Of a stretch of 47,518 nucleotides of DNA, positions 26,362-35,365 are shown piece by piece. Source of the DNA: an uncultured Lachnospiraceae bacterium (lineage in GTDB: Bacteria > Bacillota > Clostridia > Lachnospirales > Lachnospiraceae); NCBI GenBank assembly GCA_947624815.1, contig CANQME010000008.1, positions 1-47,518 on the forward strand, read 5' to 3'. Under the pieces are notes generated by a model that searched no databases, had not been told where the DNA came from, and saw nothing but the letters and a program-made list of their open reading frames with translations. Both the position numbers and the translations under genes were made by a program. The first letter of the stretch is position 1. Every line of letters begins with the position of its first letter.

Positions 26362-27015
26362 ATGTACAAATGCTGTATTTTTGACCTGGACGGAACGCTG
26401 TTAAATACCGTCCATGCTCTGGCGAAGACCATGAATCTGACGCTTCAGGAGTTCGGCCTGCCGCCCGTTACGGAGGATGAGACGAAGACCTTCGTCGGGG
26501 ACGGCTACCAGAAATTTGTGGACCGGGCGTTTCAGTCCCGCGGCGCGGACGAGGCCACGGCACGGAAGGCTTATCCGGTATACCAGCGCTTTTTTGAGGA
26601 GCACTGCATGTACCGGGTGGACGCCTACGACGGGATCCGCGAGCTGCTTGCGCATCTGAAGGAAAGAGGGATCCGGACCGCCGTCGTCAGCAACAAGGGA
26701 CAGGAGCAGGCGACGGAGAATGTCGAGACGGTCTTCGGCGCCGGATACTTCGATCTGATCCTGGGCGAGCGGGAGGGAATCCCCCGTAAGCCCGACCCGA
26801 CCGGAGCGCTTTACGCGGCGAAGACGCTGGGGGCGCTGCCCGCGGAGTGTCTCTATCTGGGAGACACCAACACGGACATGCGCACCGGAACTTCGGCCGG
26901 CATGGACACGGCCGGCGTCACCTGGGGCTTCCGGCCGAGAGCGGAGCTGGAGGCGTTTCATCCGCGCTATCTGATCGCCCATCCGCTGGAGGTTCTGCAG
27001 ATTATGGGGTTTTGA
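26362..27015 (+). CDS. HAD-superfamily phosphatase (phosphoglycolate phosphatase-like)
   Basis: 217-residue haloacid-dehalogenase hydrolase, subfamily IA. Motif I CIFDLDGTLLNTV with nucleophile D at residue 8, motif II VVSNKG, motif III lysine in RKPDP, motif IV YLGDTNTDM; the helical cap is between motifs I and II. GGAAGGAGAG precedes ATG 26362. Substrate not determinable; phosphoglycolate, a DNA-repair by-product, would suit its position opposite nfo. Its last two codons and stop lie in the left copy of the 22-bp direct repeat bounding the downstream island. Confidence 0.92.
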   Translation: MYKCCIFDLDGTLLNTVHALAKTMNLTLQEFGLPPVTEDETKTFVGDGYQKFVDRAFQSRGADEATARKAYPVYQRFFEEHCMYRVDAYDGIRELLAHLKERGIRTAVVSNKGQEQATENVETVFGAGYFDLILGEREGIPRKPDPTGALYAAKTLGALPAECLYLGDTNTDMRTGTSAGMDTAGVTWGFRPRAELEAFHPRYLIAHPLEVLQIMGF

Positions 27016-27027
27016 CCGGTTCTGAGG
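27006..27027. repeat. Left 22-bp direct repeat bounding the Hsp70/AAA+ island
   Basis: 22 bases (beginning GGGGTTTTGACC, ending GGTTCTGAGG) identical to 37059-37080, in the same orientation 10,053 bases away. It contains the Gly-Phe-stop end of the HAD gene. Position at the 3' end of a gene and recurrence at the far edge of a foreign-looking block are what an attachment-site duplication would give. Confidence 0.8.
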
Positions 27028-27038
27028 GATGCATTTTA

Positions 27039-27066
27039 AGAGTCTTCTGATGAAGGCTCTTTTTTT
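27039..27066 (+). terminator. Intrinsic terminator after the HAD gene
   Basis: Nine-pair stem, 27039-27047 with 27052-27060 (one T-G pair), loop TGAT, followed by a run of T from 27061. It lies just inside the left repeat. Confidence 0.85.
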
Positions 27067-27177
27067 GCGGCAGGAATCATTCGTTGGCAGTCGGGTATTT
27101 TATTTGGTGAGATGATTGGATGGAATATCGCTTCATTCGGCGCTCTGCCTGGAAATGGGGCTATCAAAAGACGCGGC

Positions 27178-27492
27178 TTACCTCGTGCTGTTGAGTTCCC
27201 TGACCAGCCCGGTGATATGGGCCAGGGCTGTCGCGTCCAGCTTCTTCAGCTCCTCCATCAGGTCCGCAAGCTCTGCCGGGTAAGCATTTCCTTCGTCAAA
27301 AAACTGCTGAGGCGTGATGCCGAAGTATTCACAGATATAAAACAGGACCGGTAACGAAGGGAGAGCCTTTCTGTTTTCGATCTGATTGATATAGTTGCTG
27401 TTCTGTCCCAGACTTAAGGACATGTCACGGGCCGAAACTCCCTTTCTGATCCGTAACTGTGTGATGCGATTTCGCGTAAAATCGTCGTACAT
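27178..27492 (-). CDS. XRE-family transcriptional regulator
   Basis: 104-residue protein with a Cro/C1-type helix-turn-helix at about residues 9-60 (ITQLRIRKGVSARDMSLSLG, NYINQIENRKALPSLPVLFY); the C-terminal 40 residues are helical and may dimerise. AAAGGGGGT precedes the ATG at 27492. It is divergent from the Hsp70-led operon, with a palindrome in that operon's promoter, so repression of the operon is the obvious inference. No integrase or phage gene is present nearby. Confidence 0.9.
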   Translation of the reverse strand: MYDDFTRNRITQLRIRKGVSARDMSLSLGQNSNYINQIENRKALPSLPVLFYICEYFGITPQQFFDEGNAYPAELADLMEELKKLDATALAHITGLVRELNSTR

Positions 27493-27563
27493 TGGCTGAC
27501 CCCCTTTGCCTTATTGTATATCGCGCAGGATGGAAATGCATGATATTTAATATTGCATCTCTC

Positions 27564-27592
27564 TTGACGTAACATATTATTTATGTTAGAAT
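27564..27592 (+). promoter_or_regulatory. Strong promoter of the Hsp70/AAA+ operon
   Basis: TTGACG (27564-27569), 17-base spacer, TAGAAT (27587-27592). It lies 110 bases upstream of the Hsp70 start and is the best promoter match in the 10-kb block. Confidence 0.75.
27570..27588. promoter_or_regulatory. Candidate XRE operator
   Basis: Perfect 7-base inverted repeat TAACATA (27570-27576), five bases, TATGTTA (27582-27588), filling the promoter spacer and touching the -10 box. Binding here would block RNA polymerase; the divergent XRE protein is the likely ligand. Confidence 0.6.
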
Positions 27593-27701
27593 GAATTTTT
27601 GTGAAAGAGCAGATGTTTTCCGATAATCATAGAAATCATTGCGAAAAAACGAATGGACTGCAGTGTGCAATACTGCCAGGCCAGGGAGCAGGTGAAATGA
27701 T

Positions 27702-29183
27702 ATGGTGATAGGGATTGATTTGGGAACAACCTTTTCGGCGGCTGCATATCTTGACAGCGACGGTACCCCCCGGCTTATTGACAACAATCGAGGAGAAAAA
27801 CTGACGCCCTCCGTGATGCTGGAGGACGAGGACGGTTCCATCGTGATCGGTGAGGATGCAAAGGAAAACACCGTTCTCATGGGTGATTCCGTGATTTCTA
27901 CGGTGAAGAACGATATGGGTACCGACCGAACGTTTTGTCTGCCTTCGGGCAATACCTATCAGCCCGAACAGGTGTCGGCTTTTATCCTGAAAAAGCTTGT
28001 GCAGGATGCGCAGCGTTTCCTTGGGCAGGAAATCCATCAGGCGGTGGTTACGGTGCCCGCCTACTTCAGCGATGCCCAACGGCAGGCCACCAAGGACGCC
28101 GGGAGGATTGCCGGACTGGATATTCTTGCGCTGCCCAATGAGCCAACGGCGGCGGCCCTCTACTATGCCTGGCTGGGGAAGCTGGACAAAGGGCGGATGC
28201 TGGTCTACGATCTGGGCGGCGGGACCTTTGATGTTTCCATTGTAGAGGTGGACGGCCGGCGGGCTGAGGTCATCGCCACCGGAGGCATCCGCAAGATGGG
28301 CGGTCACTTTTTCGACCAGCTGATCCTGAACTATGTGGCGGACTATTTACTGAACCAATATGACCTGGATATTTACGACGATGCGTATGTGGACGAGCTG
28401 CAGGAGCTGTCGCTGAAGGCGGAGAACTGCAAGATACAGCTGAGCAGCCGCAGCTCGGCAGCGGTTGTCGTCAAGATCGGCAAGGTGCGGGACAAGATCG
28501 AGATTACGCGCACGCAGTTTGAGACCATGATTGCCGGCTTCTATTCACGCACCGAGAGTACGGTGCGGATGGTGCTGGATGATGCCGGGATGACCTGGAA
28601 GGATATTGACCGGCTGCTGCTCGTGGGCGGCTCCAGCAAAATCCCGTATATTGCGGACCGGCTGCGCGCATTTTCCGGTCTGGAGCCATCCCATGAGGCG
28701 AATCCGGACGAGGCCGTGGCATTGGGCGCCGCGCTGTATACGTCCGATGCGTTCGAGAAGGTACAGGACGTATGCTCCCACAGCCTGGGCATTGTTTCCC
28801 GCAGCGGCGCGTCGTCAGGAAAATATAACAGTATCATCATCCCCAGAAACACCCCTCTGCCGGTCCGAATGAATAAGGACTATTACACCGGGGCCGACAA
28901 CATGAAGCAGATTTTCCTGGAGGTGACGGAGGGAGAGGATGAGGATCTGGAGTACGTCAGTATCCTGGCCGGTGTGGAGATCCTGCTGCCGCCGGGGATC
29001 CCCAGGAATACGCGGGTCACGGTGGAGATGCTGCTGAACGAAAATCAGCTGCTTCACGTCTACGCACGGATTCATGCGGAACCGGAAATCTACCGCGAGA
29101 TTGCCATTGAGCGGAAAAGCAACCTGAAAGAGGAAGAGATTGAAGCCCAGACGACGCTTATGGAACGGATCGTCATTCAATAG
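27702..29183 (+). CDS. Hsp70 (DnaK-like) chaperone lacking the lid
   Basis: 493 residues against about 610-640 for DnaK. The nucleotide-binding domain is complete: phosphate-1 IGIDLGTTFSAAA near the N-terminus, VTVPAYFSDAQRQATKDAG, NEPTAAALYY, phosphate-2 DLGGGTFDVS (170-179) and adenosine motif VGGSSKIPYI (308-317). After about residue 375 only a short beta-rich substrate-binding part remains (RNTPLPVRMNKDYYT to about 480); the alpha-helical lid is absent. No grpE or dnaJ lies in the block, so nucleotide exchange or delivery would come from host factors or the neighbouring ATPase. Start ATG 27702 with GGAGCAGGTG upstream. First gene of the operon. Confidence 0.92.
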   Translation: MVIGIDLGTTFSAAAYLDSDGTPRLIDNNRGEKLTPSVMLEDEDGSIVIGEDAKENTVLMGDSVISTVKNDMGTDRTFCLPSGNTYQPEQVSAFILKKLVQDAQRFLGQEIHQAVVTVPAYFSDAQRQATKDAGRIAGLDILALPNEPTAAALYYAWLGKLDKGRMLVYDLGGGTFDVSIVEVDGRRAEVIATGGIRKMGGHFFDQLILNYVADYLLNQYDLDIYDDAYVDELQELSLKAENCKIQLSSRSSAAVVVKIGKVRDKIEITRTQFETMIAGFYSRTESTVRMVLDDAGMTWKDIDRLLLVGGSSKIPYIADRLRAFSGLEPSHEANPDEAVALGAALYTSDAFEKVQDVCSHSLGIVSRSGASSGKYNSIIIPRNTPLPVRMNKDYYTGADNMKQIFLEVTEGEDEDLEYVSILAGVEILLPPGIPRNTRVTVEMLLNENQLLHVYARIHAEPEIYREIAIERKSNLKEEEIEAQTTLMERIVIQ

Positions 29184-29204
29184 GGAGAAAGTGGGACGAA
29201 AAAC

Positions 29205-31250
29205 ATGGAAGATGAATACGAGGCGCTGGTAGAAGCGTACCGGTCGCAGAAGAAACCGGACGCAGACCCGGAAAGCATGATCGCACTTCTGGAAAAAATA
29301 TGCCGGATTTCCTACGATGAGGGCCTGATGGCCGAGTGGGCCCTGTGGTACTGGAAAGCCGGCTACCCTGCCAGGGCCAGACGCGTGCTGAAGCAGCTCA
29401 AACAGTTCTTTCCCGGCGGCGCCTTCAGCGAACTTGCAGGCGAAGCGATGGACTTGCTGAAGGACGGAGAGGATCTGCCCGGTGAGCTGGAGAAGAAGTG
29501 GCTATGGGCAGACGATGAAGCAGTACCGGCTTCCCCGAAGAGGTCTGCAGCACTCCCGGCTGAAACGCAGAAGAAGGTTCCTGCCGGGCCGGAAAAGAAC
29601 GACATTCCTCCCGTGATCGAGGAAGCCTTCTCCGGTATCATCGGTATGGAGTCGGTGAAGCGGGAACTGGTCAGCTTCTATAACATTGCCAGACTGGAAA
29701 AGCTTCGGGAACAGCAGCTTGGCGTCTCCGGAAATGAAAGCCGCTCCTATAACTTCGTTCTCTACGGAAACCCCGGCACAGGCAAAACGACGGTAGCGCG
29801 CATTATCGGGAAGGTGCTCTATGCGCTGGGCATCCGATCCGAGGATAAATTTATGGAGGTGGACAGAAGCCGTCTGGTCAGCGAATATGTGGGACAGACG
29901 GCTAAGAATGTACAGAAAGCCCTGGAAGAGGTAAAGGGCGGCACCCTGTTTATCGACGAAGCGTACAGCCTATATAAAAAGGATGATTCCAAAGATTTTG
30001 GCCAGGAGGCAATTGATACCCTGCTGAAGGATATGGAGGATCATCGAACGGACTACTCCGTAATCCTTGCGGGTTATCGCAGCCAGATGACGGAGATGCT
30101 GAATCATGCCAATCCCGGATTCCGGTCCCGTTTTACCTATCACATCGTGATCCCGGACTACACAGACGAAGAGCTTCTGCAGATCGCCGCCACCGTTGCG
30201 GAAAGTCATCACTACCGGATTGAGGAAAAAGGCTACGATGCGCTGAGAAAGCGTATCGACCGGGAACGGATCGATGAGACCTTCGGCAACGCCCGGTTTA
30301 TCCGCGAGGTAATCAACGATGCAGAGAAAAATCTGGCTAACCGCCTGGTTGCAATGGGTAATTTTGAACGTGAGGATCTGACCGTCCTACGAGCGGAAGA
30401 CATCTTCCCCGAGGAAAAAGAGAGCGGGGGTCTTACCGGACTTCTCGACGAATTGAATGCCCTGACAGGACTGGCGGCGGTGAAGAAAAGCGTTTCTGAG
30501 CTTCTGGACCAGATTGCGGTTCAGAAGGAGGCCGAACGCCGGGGCATCAAAAGAAGCTCCTCCGCCGGAAGTCTGCATATGGCGTTTAAGGGCAATGCGG
30601 GAACGGGCAAAACCACCGTGGCCCGCCTCCTGGGGAAGCTGCTCGCCGAGATGGGAATTTTAAAGCGAGGCGACGTTTTTGTGGAAGTCACGAGGGCTGA
30701 TCTGGTTGGTCAGTATCAGGGACATACGGCCGCCAGGGTAAAGGATGTGGTGAGATCCGCCATGGGCGGCGTGCTCTTTATCGACGAAGCCTATAGTCTG
30801 GTAAAGGATTCTGGCGACAGCTTTGGGCAGGAGGCCGTAGATACCCTGGTGGCAGAGATGGAGAACCACCGCGACGCCCTGGTTGTGATCCTGGCCGGTT
30901 ATACGGATGATATCGACCGCTTCCTTGCCGCAAACCAGGGCCTCAGAAGCCGGGTAACCCGCGATTTGTTTTTCGAGGACTACACGGTAGATGATATGGT
31001 AAGCATCTTTGCCGGAATGGCGAAGAAGGAGAATGTCCTGATGGACGAAGCTCTTCTTCCCCCGCTGCGGGACCGCATTGCCCAGGAGAGCAGGACACCG
31101 AATTTCGGCAATGGCCGCGGCGTCCGAAATCTCTTTGAAGCCGTATGCAGTAAACGGGATCAGCGGGTTGCCGCGATGCTGCGGCAGGGCGCAGTACTTG
31201 CCGATGAGGATTTTTTACGCTTGACAGAATCTGATTTACTGCCATTCTGA
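29205..31250 (+). CDS. Tandem AAA+ ATPase, CbbX/SpoVK-like, with helical N-terminus
   Basis: 681 residues. The N-terminal 130 residues are helical and TPR-like (AEWALWYWKAGYPARARRVL), then a Pro/Ala-rich linker. Two AAA+ modules of the CbxX/CfxQ type follow: module 1 with Walker A GNPGTGKTT (K194) and Walker B TLFIDEAYSL (D251, E252); module 2 with GNAGTGKTT (K469) and VLFIDEAYSL (D527, E528). Both have VGQT/QGHT-type pore-proximal segments and arginine-finger stretches (GFRSRF, GLRSRV). Relatives with known roles include CbbX (Rubisco activase), SpoVK and the N-terminally TPR-bearing EccA of ESX secretion. It starts 21 bases after the Hsp70 gene; a joint remodelling role is inferred. Confidence 0.92.
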   Translation: MEDEYEALVEAYRSQKKPDADPESMIALLEKICRISYDEGLMAEWALWYWKAGYPARARRVLKQLKQFFPGGAFSELAGEAMDLLKDGEDLPGELEKKWLWADDEAVPASPKRSAALPAETQKKVPAGPEKNDIPPVIEEAFSGIIGMESVKRELVSFYNIARLEKLREQQLGVSGNESRSYNFVLYGNPGTGKTTVARIIGKVLYALGIRSEDKFMEVDRSRLVSEYVGQTAKNVQKALEEVKGGTLFIDEAYSLYKKDDSKDFGQEAIDTLLKDMEDHRTDYSVILAGYRSQMTEMLNHANPGFRSRFTYHIVIPDYTDEELLQIAATVAESHHYRIEEKGYDALRKRIDRERIDETFGNARFIREVINDAEKNLANRLVAMGNFEREDLTVLRAEDIFPEEKESGGLTGLLDELNALTGLAAVKKSVSELLDQIAVQKEAERRGIKRSSSAGSLHMAFKGNAGTGKTTVARLLGKLLAEMGILKRGDVFVEVTRADLVGQYQGHTAARVKDVVRSAMGGVLFIDEAYSLVKDSGDSFGQEAVDTLVAEMENHRDALVVILAGYTDDIDRFLAANQGLRSRVTRDLFFEDYTVDDMVSIFAGMAKKENVLMDEALLPPLRDRIAQESRTPNFGNGRGVRNLFEAVCSKRDQRVAAMLRQGAVLADEDFLRLTESDLLPF

Positions 31251-31263
31251 AGGAGGATTAACG

Positions 31264-31965
31264 ATGCGGATTCGTAACTTTGGCGCTGTATTGATTTTCG
31301 GTTCCATTCTGGTCTATTTTTTCGTCAGTCTGATCGGAGCAGCCGGCCCCCTGGCAAATCTGGCGGGGGATCTGATCGCCCAATATCCATTTCATCAACC
31401 GATCGCGGCAGCTTTAGCCGACAGTTTGGGGTATGATATCAGCATGATCCCGGCGACAGGACTTTCGTGGCTTGACGAGATGAACGTACTGCTGATCGCA
31501 ATCGTGTGTTCCAGCGGGATCGCAAGTACGCTTACCTCTATCTTCTGCCCGGAGGATGGCGGGGCCAGGAAGCTTGCCGTCTCGATTCTGTCGTCCGTGG
31601 TCACCATCCTGGTAGCCAATCAGGTGTTTGGAACGATTGCGGTACATATGAACCAGAGCTTTGGAGGAAAAATCCTCTGGACACTTCTCAAGGTTGTTTT
31701 GATGATCGTACTGTTGCTGGTTTTCTGTTTATTTGTAAAGGCGACGGCTGAACTGGCTAAGGGAGAGATTAACTTCGGCCTGTTGGGATTCTTCGCGCTG
31801 CGGGCAGTGGTACGGACGCTGTTGATCGACGTCCTCAGCGTATATGCATTGCTCAGCGTGCTAAACCATGCAGACAGCCTCGCAATGCCGGCTACTGCAG
31901 CCTATGTGGTAATTATGCTGGTGGTCTTTGTCGCCGGCAGTATCAGGAGCGCAGGTTCCCAATAA
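31264..31965 (+). CDS. Polytopic membrane protein of unknown family
   Basis: 233 residues, almost entirely hydrophobic. Predicted helices at about 6-27, 74-93, 104-126, 138-160, 171-200 and 208-226. AGGAGG ends eight bases before ATG 31264, and the gene begins 13 bases after the AAA+ gene. I recognise no domain or catalytic residues. As the only multi-span protein of the block, it could be the membrane platform or channel for the chaperone/ATPase pair, an inference from context alone. Confidence 0.85.
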   Translation: MRIRNFGAVLIFGSILVYFFVSLIGAAGPLANLAGDLIAQYPFHQPIAAALADSLGYDISMIPATGLSWLDEMNVLLIAIVCSSGIASTLTSIFCPEDGGARKLAVSILSSVVTILVANQVFGTIAVHMNQSFGGKILWTLLKVVLMIVLLLVFCLFVKATAELAKGEINFGLLGFFALRAVVRTLLIDVLSVYALLSVLNHADSLAMPATAAYVVIMLVVFVAGSIRSAGSQ

Positions 31966-31988
31966 AACCCTAAGAGAGAGGAGATATC

Positions 31989-33524
31989 ATGCACATGGAG
32001 AACGAAAAATTGCAGAAGCTCAGTCTGGAGCTGTTGGAGCTGGAGGAACGCTGGAAACAGCTGATGGCAACAAAAGAGCGTGAGCTTCCAGATCTGAAGG
32101 AGGCAAAAAAGCGGATCGCGGATGCAAAGAAGGACCGGCGGACTGGTTTTATCCTTGCCGTTGTCGTGGTATTGCTGTTTGTGATCGTGCGTCCGATGCT
32201 GAGTAAGTATAAGGCCGCAGTTCTTGCGGAGTCAGGGTCTGCTCTCATGCCCTGGGTATTTATTATTCTGTTGTGGGTCGTGATGTTCGGACTGGCTTTC
32301 TTTGCACTGGGTTTTGTCCTTATGAAGGCAGATGAAAAAGACCTGAAAGCCAGCGAGACATATGAGGCCAACAAGCAGTATAATGAGAAGCTCGCCGCGG
32401 ATCGGGCTGAGGCCGCAAAACTGCATGAAAAAAAGGTGAAGGAACTCAACGACCTGGCTGGAACAAAGCTGGGAGACGACGAACCGGAATACTTCTTCCA
32501 GGTTCCCTTTGATCGGAACAGGACTTACCAGGACCTGAAGGACGGAATCGAGTTTTATACATCGATTGCCAGGAAAGGGTCTCTGGCCGAAGAACCGCAT
32601 GACGCCATGAGAGCGTCTTTACCCGTTATCCACCTCCCAAAAGAATCGAAATATAATTATATGCGCCTTGACGGTTTCTATCTGAGTAAGCACTGCAGGA
32701 TCTCTGAGGTCCTTCCGCTTTTAAAGCAGGGCGGCTATCAGTGCCTGTATGAGAACGAGGCGTACTTGCGCAAACATCCGGACGATGAGGTTGTCATCAG
32801 CTGCTTATGGGATATCGCTTCGTGGCCGGTGCTGGATCAGGCTATCTTTAAATTCAAAGAGCTGGATCCTGAGAAATGTTTCCGGGAGATCAGCAGAAGC
32901 TGGTCTCCGGTCATGAAATTTGTCGCCAGCGGGATACCGGAGTACGATGACATTCTGGATGTGACCGGTTCATCCGTTGAGGACACCCGCGCCCGGACAT
33001 TCCACGCGTCTGAGGACAAGAAGAAGTATGATGATGTGTATGACATTAAAAATGGCAGCGACGACGGTGCGCTGCGGCTCGTGAACGCAAAGGAGATACA
33101 TTTTCTGGAAAAAGGCTTTATGCTGCTGACAGGTGATTTAAAAGAAACGCTCTATGTGGCGCTCACGGACCATCGTGTGCCTCTGCACCGTATCACGATG
33201 AACTGCTCGCGCTATACCTGGAAGGAGGATCCGCGCTACCACGGCTGGATCACGGAAATAGCCGATACCCATAGTAATGAAATCGAATCCGCCGCCGCAG
33301 TTCCGGTCGCATTGCTTTCCAGCCAGGCGGACAGCGAGGGTAAATTTAAGCCTGACAGGGCTTCCACGATTGATTTTATTACCAGATATGTCGGCAACCG
33401 TCTCAGTGGATTTGATCCGCTGGCCAGGCGGCAGGACGGCTTGACGCCGGAGCAGTTCCGCCTTTGGATGGAAGGCTGGTATCGTGCCGATCAGGCGAAT
33501 AAGAAGAAAACACAGGCAAAATGA
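31989..33524 (+). CDS. Two-span membrane protein with coiled coils and large cytoplasmic domain
   Basis: 511 residues. Residues 1-50 are charged and coiled-coil-like; membrane helices at about 52-71 and 86-112 with a short outer loop; a second coiled coil at 113-155; then about 355 residues of globular sequence (VPFDRNRTYQDLKDGIEFY, MLLTGDLKETLYVALTDHR, ITMNCSRYTWKEDPRYHGW). With two spans both ends face the same side, probably the cytoplasm. No family or active-site motif is recognised, making this the least explained protein of the island. GAGGAG precedes ATG 31989. Confidence 0.85.
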   Translation: MHMENEKLQKLSLELLELEERWKQLMATKERELPDLKEAKKRIADAKKDRRTGFILAVVVVLLFVIVRPMLSKYKAAVLAESGSALMPWVFIILLWVVMFGLAFFALGFVLMKADEKDLKASETYEANKQYNEKLAADRAEAAKLHEKKVKELNDLAGTKLGDDEPEYFFQVPFDRNRTYQDLKDGIEFYTSIARKGSLAEEPHDAMRASLPVIHLPKESKYNYMRLDGFYLSKHCRISEVLPLLKQGGYQCLYENEAYLRKHPDDEVVISCLWDIASWPVLDQAIFKFKELDPEKCFREISRSWSPVMKFVASGIPEYDDILDVTGSSVEDTRARTFHASEDKKKYDDVYDIKNGSDDGALRLVNAKEIHFLEKGFMLLTGDLKETLYVALTDHRVPLHRITMNCSRYTWKEDPRYHGWITEIADTHSNEIESAAAVPVALLSSQADSEGKFKPDRASTIDFITRYVGNRLSGFDPLARRQDGLTPEQFRLWMEGWYRADQANKKKTQAK

Positions 33525-33549
33525 CGGCAGATCATAAGAGGAGGTCAAT

Positions 33550-34986
33550 ATGTACAATTGGGTCATTATACTTGTTGCGGCTATCTTGATCGTTGCTGCG
33601 GTTGGAATGATCGCTTCCTACATAAATAAGAAACAGCAGGAGAAAAAGAAAGCGGCTGCGGAGAAGGCCAGATCAGATGAGATATCAAAAAGGGTTGCCC
33701 AGCAGATAGAGGAAAGACATAAGATCCGGGATTCCCACCTGATCGACGGCGAGCCTACGGAATGTACGGATGTCCCGGATGTTTCCGGTGTGGAAGGCCC
33801 TATAGAGAGGCTCAAAGGCGCTAACGGAAAGACATATTTTGTTTCGACTAAGACCAAGGACTTTTACGATTATTTTAATAGCAGCGATTGGGATCCGTTC
33901 CTACGTCTGGCGGCAGCAGAGCGTGCGAGTGATGAGATGTATCAGCAGATGAAAAAGGCCGCTAACGTTGATAGTTTTGTTGAGAGGACTGCATACTTAA
34001 TCATTCGCAGTAACTGTTTTGCAGCTGAGGCTTACGCATACGGCAGCGCCGATCCTGCGGACCTGTATCAAAGTGAACGGGCTGTTCTGCGACGGCTGAA
34101 GGACCGGAACCATGCGTTGAATTGGGAAGGATACTATGGGCTGCCCTACCCGCAGAAGCGAGACTACGACAAGGCGATCCATCTTTATGCGCGTGCACGG
34201 GATTTGTGGGAAAAATATCAGGAAAAGATTAGTAGATGGGTGAAAGAGAGTTCGTTTAAGGATTTGGAAGAGTATATGCTGCGGGCTTATGCCGATCTGG
34301 GACATCTGTACAGCAGGCAGGGTAATGTCCAGGCTGCTATCGACTGTTACACGCGTGCCTTTTTCCGCGTGGATAAGGATGCGCCGGGCAGGTATATGCT
34401 GCAGGAGGCTACCAGCGCCGTAGCGGCAGGTGATCTCGACACGGCCATCGCACGTCTTGCCCAGATAGAGCAGGGCAGCGACAAAGTCGGGCTGAAGGAT
34501 ACAGAACTGGACATTCAGGTACGGCTGGATATTTTCCACGCCCTTGCAGAAGGACATCCCGGCAATGCGGCGGCGTATGAAAAGAAGCTGATGGAAATGA
34601 TGCATTTCTGGAGCGAATGCAGTTTGGTGGGAAGAACGATCGAACAGGTTGATCTGCTCAACGGATATTGCCTGCTGAGCGATGAGGATAAAGCGCGGAT
34701 CGCTGCCGGCCCGGAAGAAGCGGTGGCAGTCTACAACGAAGGCATGGCCAAAAGGAATGTATACTGTACCTATATGGTGGGCCGCTGCGCTCTCTACGGA
34801 TACGGCGGTGTGAAGGATAAGGATCTTGCCGAGACCTGCCTGGAGAGAGCGTCAATACGGAACAGTTTTCCGGCGGCCTTTTTGCTGAAGAAACTGGCTG
34901 TTGGAGACTCAGATAAGGAGAAACAGTACGACCGGCGGCTGACGAATATCGTTACGCATGTCATCAGGGAATTAAGAGATCAGTAA
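33550..34986 (+). CDS. Membrane-anchored TPR/Sel1-like repeat protein
   Basis: 478 residues. A single N-terminal anchor (residues 4-24, WVIILVAAILIVAAVGMIAS) is followed by a highly charged helix (27-60). The rest is helical: a clear tetratricopeptide repeat near 243-275 (ADLGHLYSRQGNVQAAIDCY), further degenerate repeats, and a Sel1-like unit near 404-448 (YMVGRCALYGYGGVKDKDLA). Such solenoids are protein-protein interaction scaffolds. The short N-terminus followed by a basic stretch suggests that the body is cytoplasmic. GAGGAGG precedes ATG 33550, 25 bases after the previous stop. Confidence 0.87.
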   Translation: MYNWVIILVAAILIVAAVGMIASYINKKQQEKKKAAAEKARSDEISKRVAQQIEERHKIRDSHLIDGEPTECTDVPDVSGVEGPIERLKGANGKTYFVSTKTKDFYDYFNSSDWDPFLRLAAAERASDEMYQQMKKAANVDSFVERTAYLIIRSNCFAAEAYAYGSADPADLYQSERAVLRRLKDRNHALNWEGYYGLPYPQKRDYDKAIHLYARARDLWEKYQEKISRWVKESSFKDLEEYMLRAYADLGHLYSRQGNVQAAIDCYTRAFFRVDKDAPGRYMLQEATSAVAAGDLDTAIARLAQIEQGSDKVGLKDTELDIQVRLDIFHALAEGHPGNAAAYEKKLMEMMHFWSECSLVGRTIEQVDLLNGYCLLSDEDKARIAAGPEEAVAVYNEGMAKRNVYCTYMVGRCALYGYGGVKDKDLAETCLERASIRNSFPAAFLLKKLAVGDSDKEKQYDRRLTNIVTHVIRELRDQ

Positions 34987-35024
34987 AAGCCTTTCGAATA
35001 AACACAGTAGGGAAGGAGACAGCC

Positions 35025-35351
35025 ATGACAGAATACGATGACGGCATTCTGCTGGATGCAGCAGCAGAAGAAGACGGATCGCTTTTAGCGCAGCTGGGTA
35101 TGGAAGATAAAAACGAGGCATCTCTGAACAGGATGCGCGCGCTTGCAAAAAAAGGCGACGAGCGGGCTATCCTCTGGATGGGGTTGTACTACCTGCGCAG
35201 GGACGGTCTGGAGCCGGACGTTGCGGAGGCCCTTTATTGGCTCAACAAGAGCAATGACGCACAGGCTTTGGAACTGATGGCGCTGATCTATGAAAAAGAT
35301 GGCCCCATAGAACTGGCGCGCGCTTTCAGGGCGAAAGCGGCGCGATCATGA
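35025..35351 (+). CDS. Small Sel1/TPR-like protein
   Basis: 108 residues. Acidic N-terminus (TEYDDGILLDAAAEEDG), then two helical repeat units of the Sel1 type (RALAKKGDERAILWMGLYYL and EALYWLNKSNDAQALELMAL). GGAAGGAG precedes ATG 35025. Its TGA overlaps an ATG of the next frame (ATGA at 35348-35351). Probably an adaptor for other island proteins, from context only. Confidence 0.8.
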   Translation: MTEYDDGILLDAAAEEDGSLLAQLGMEDKNEASLNRMRALAKKGDERAILWMGLYYLRRDGLEPDVAEALYWLNKSNDAQALELMALIYEKDGPIELARAFRAKAARS

Positions 35352-35365
35352 AGGGGGGCTGCGCT

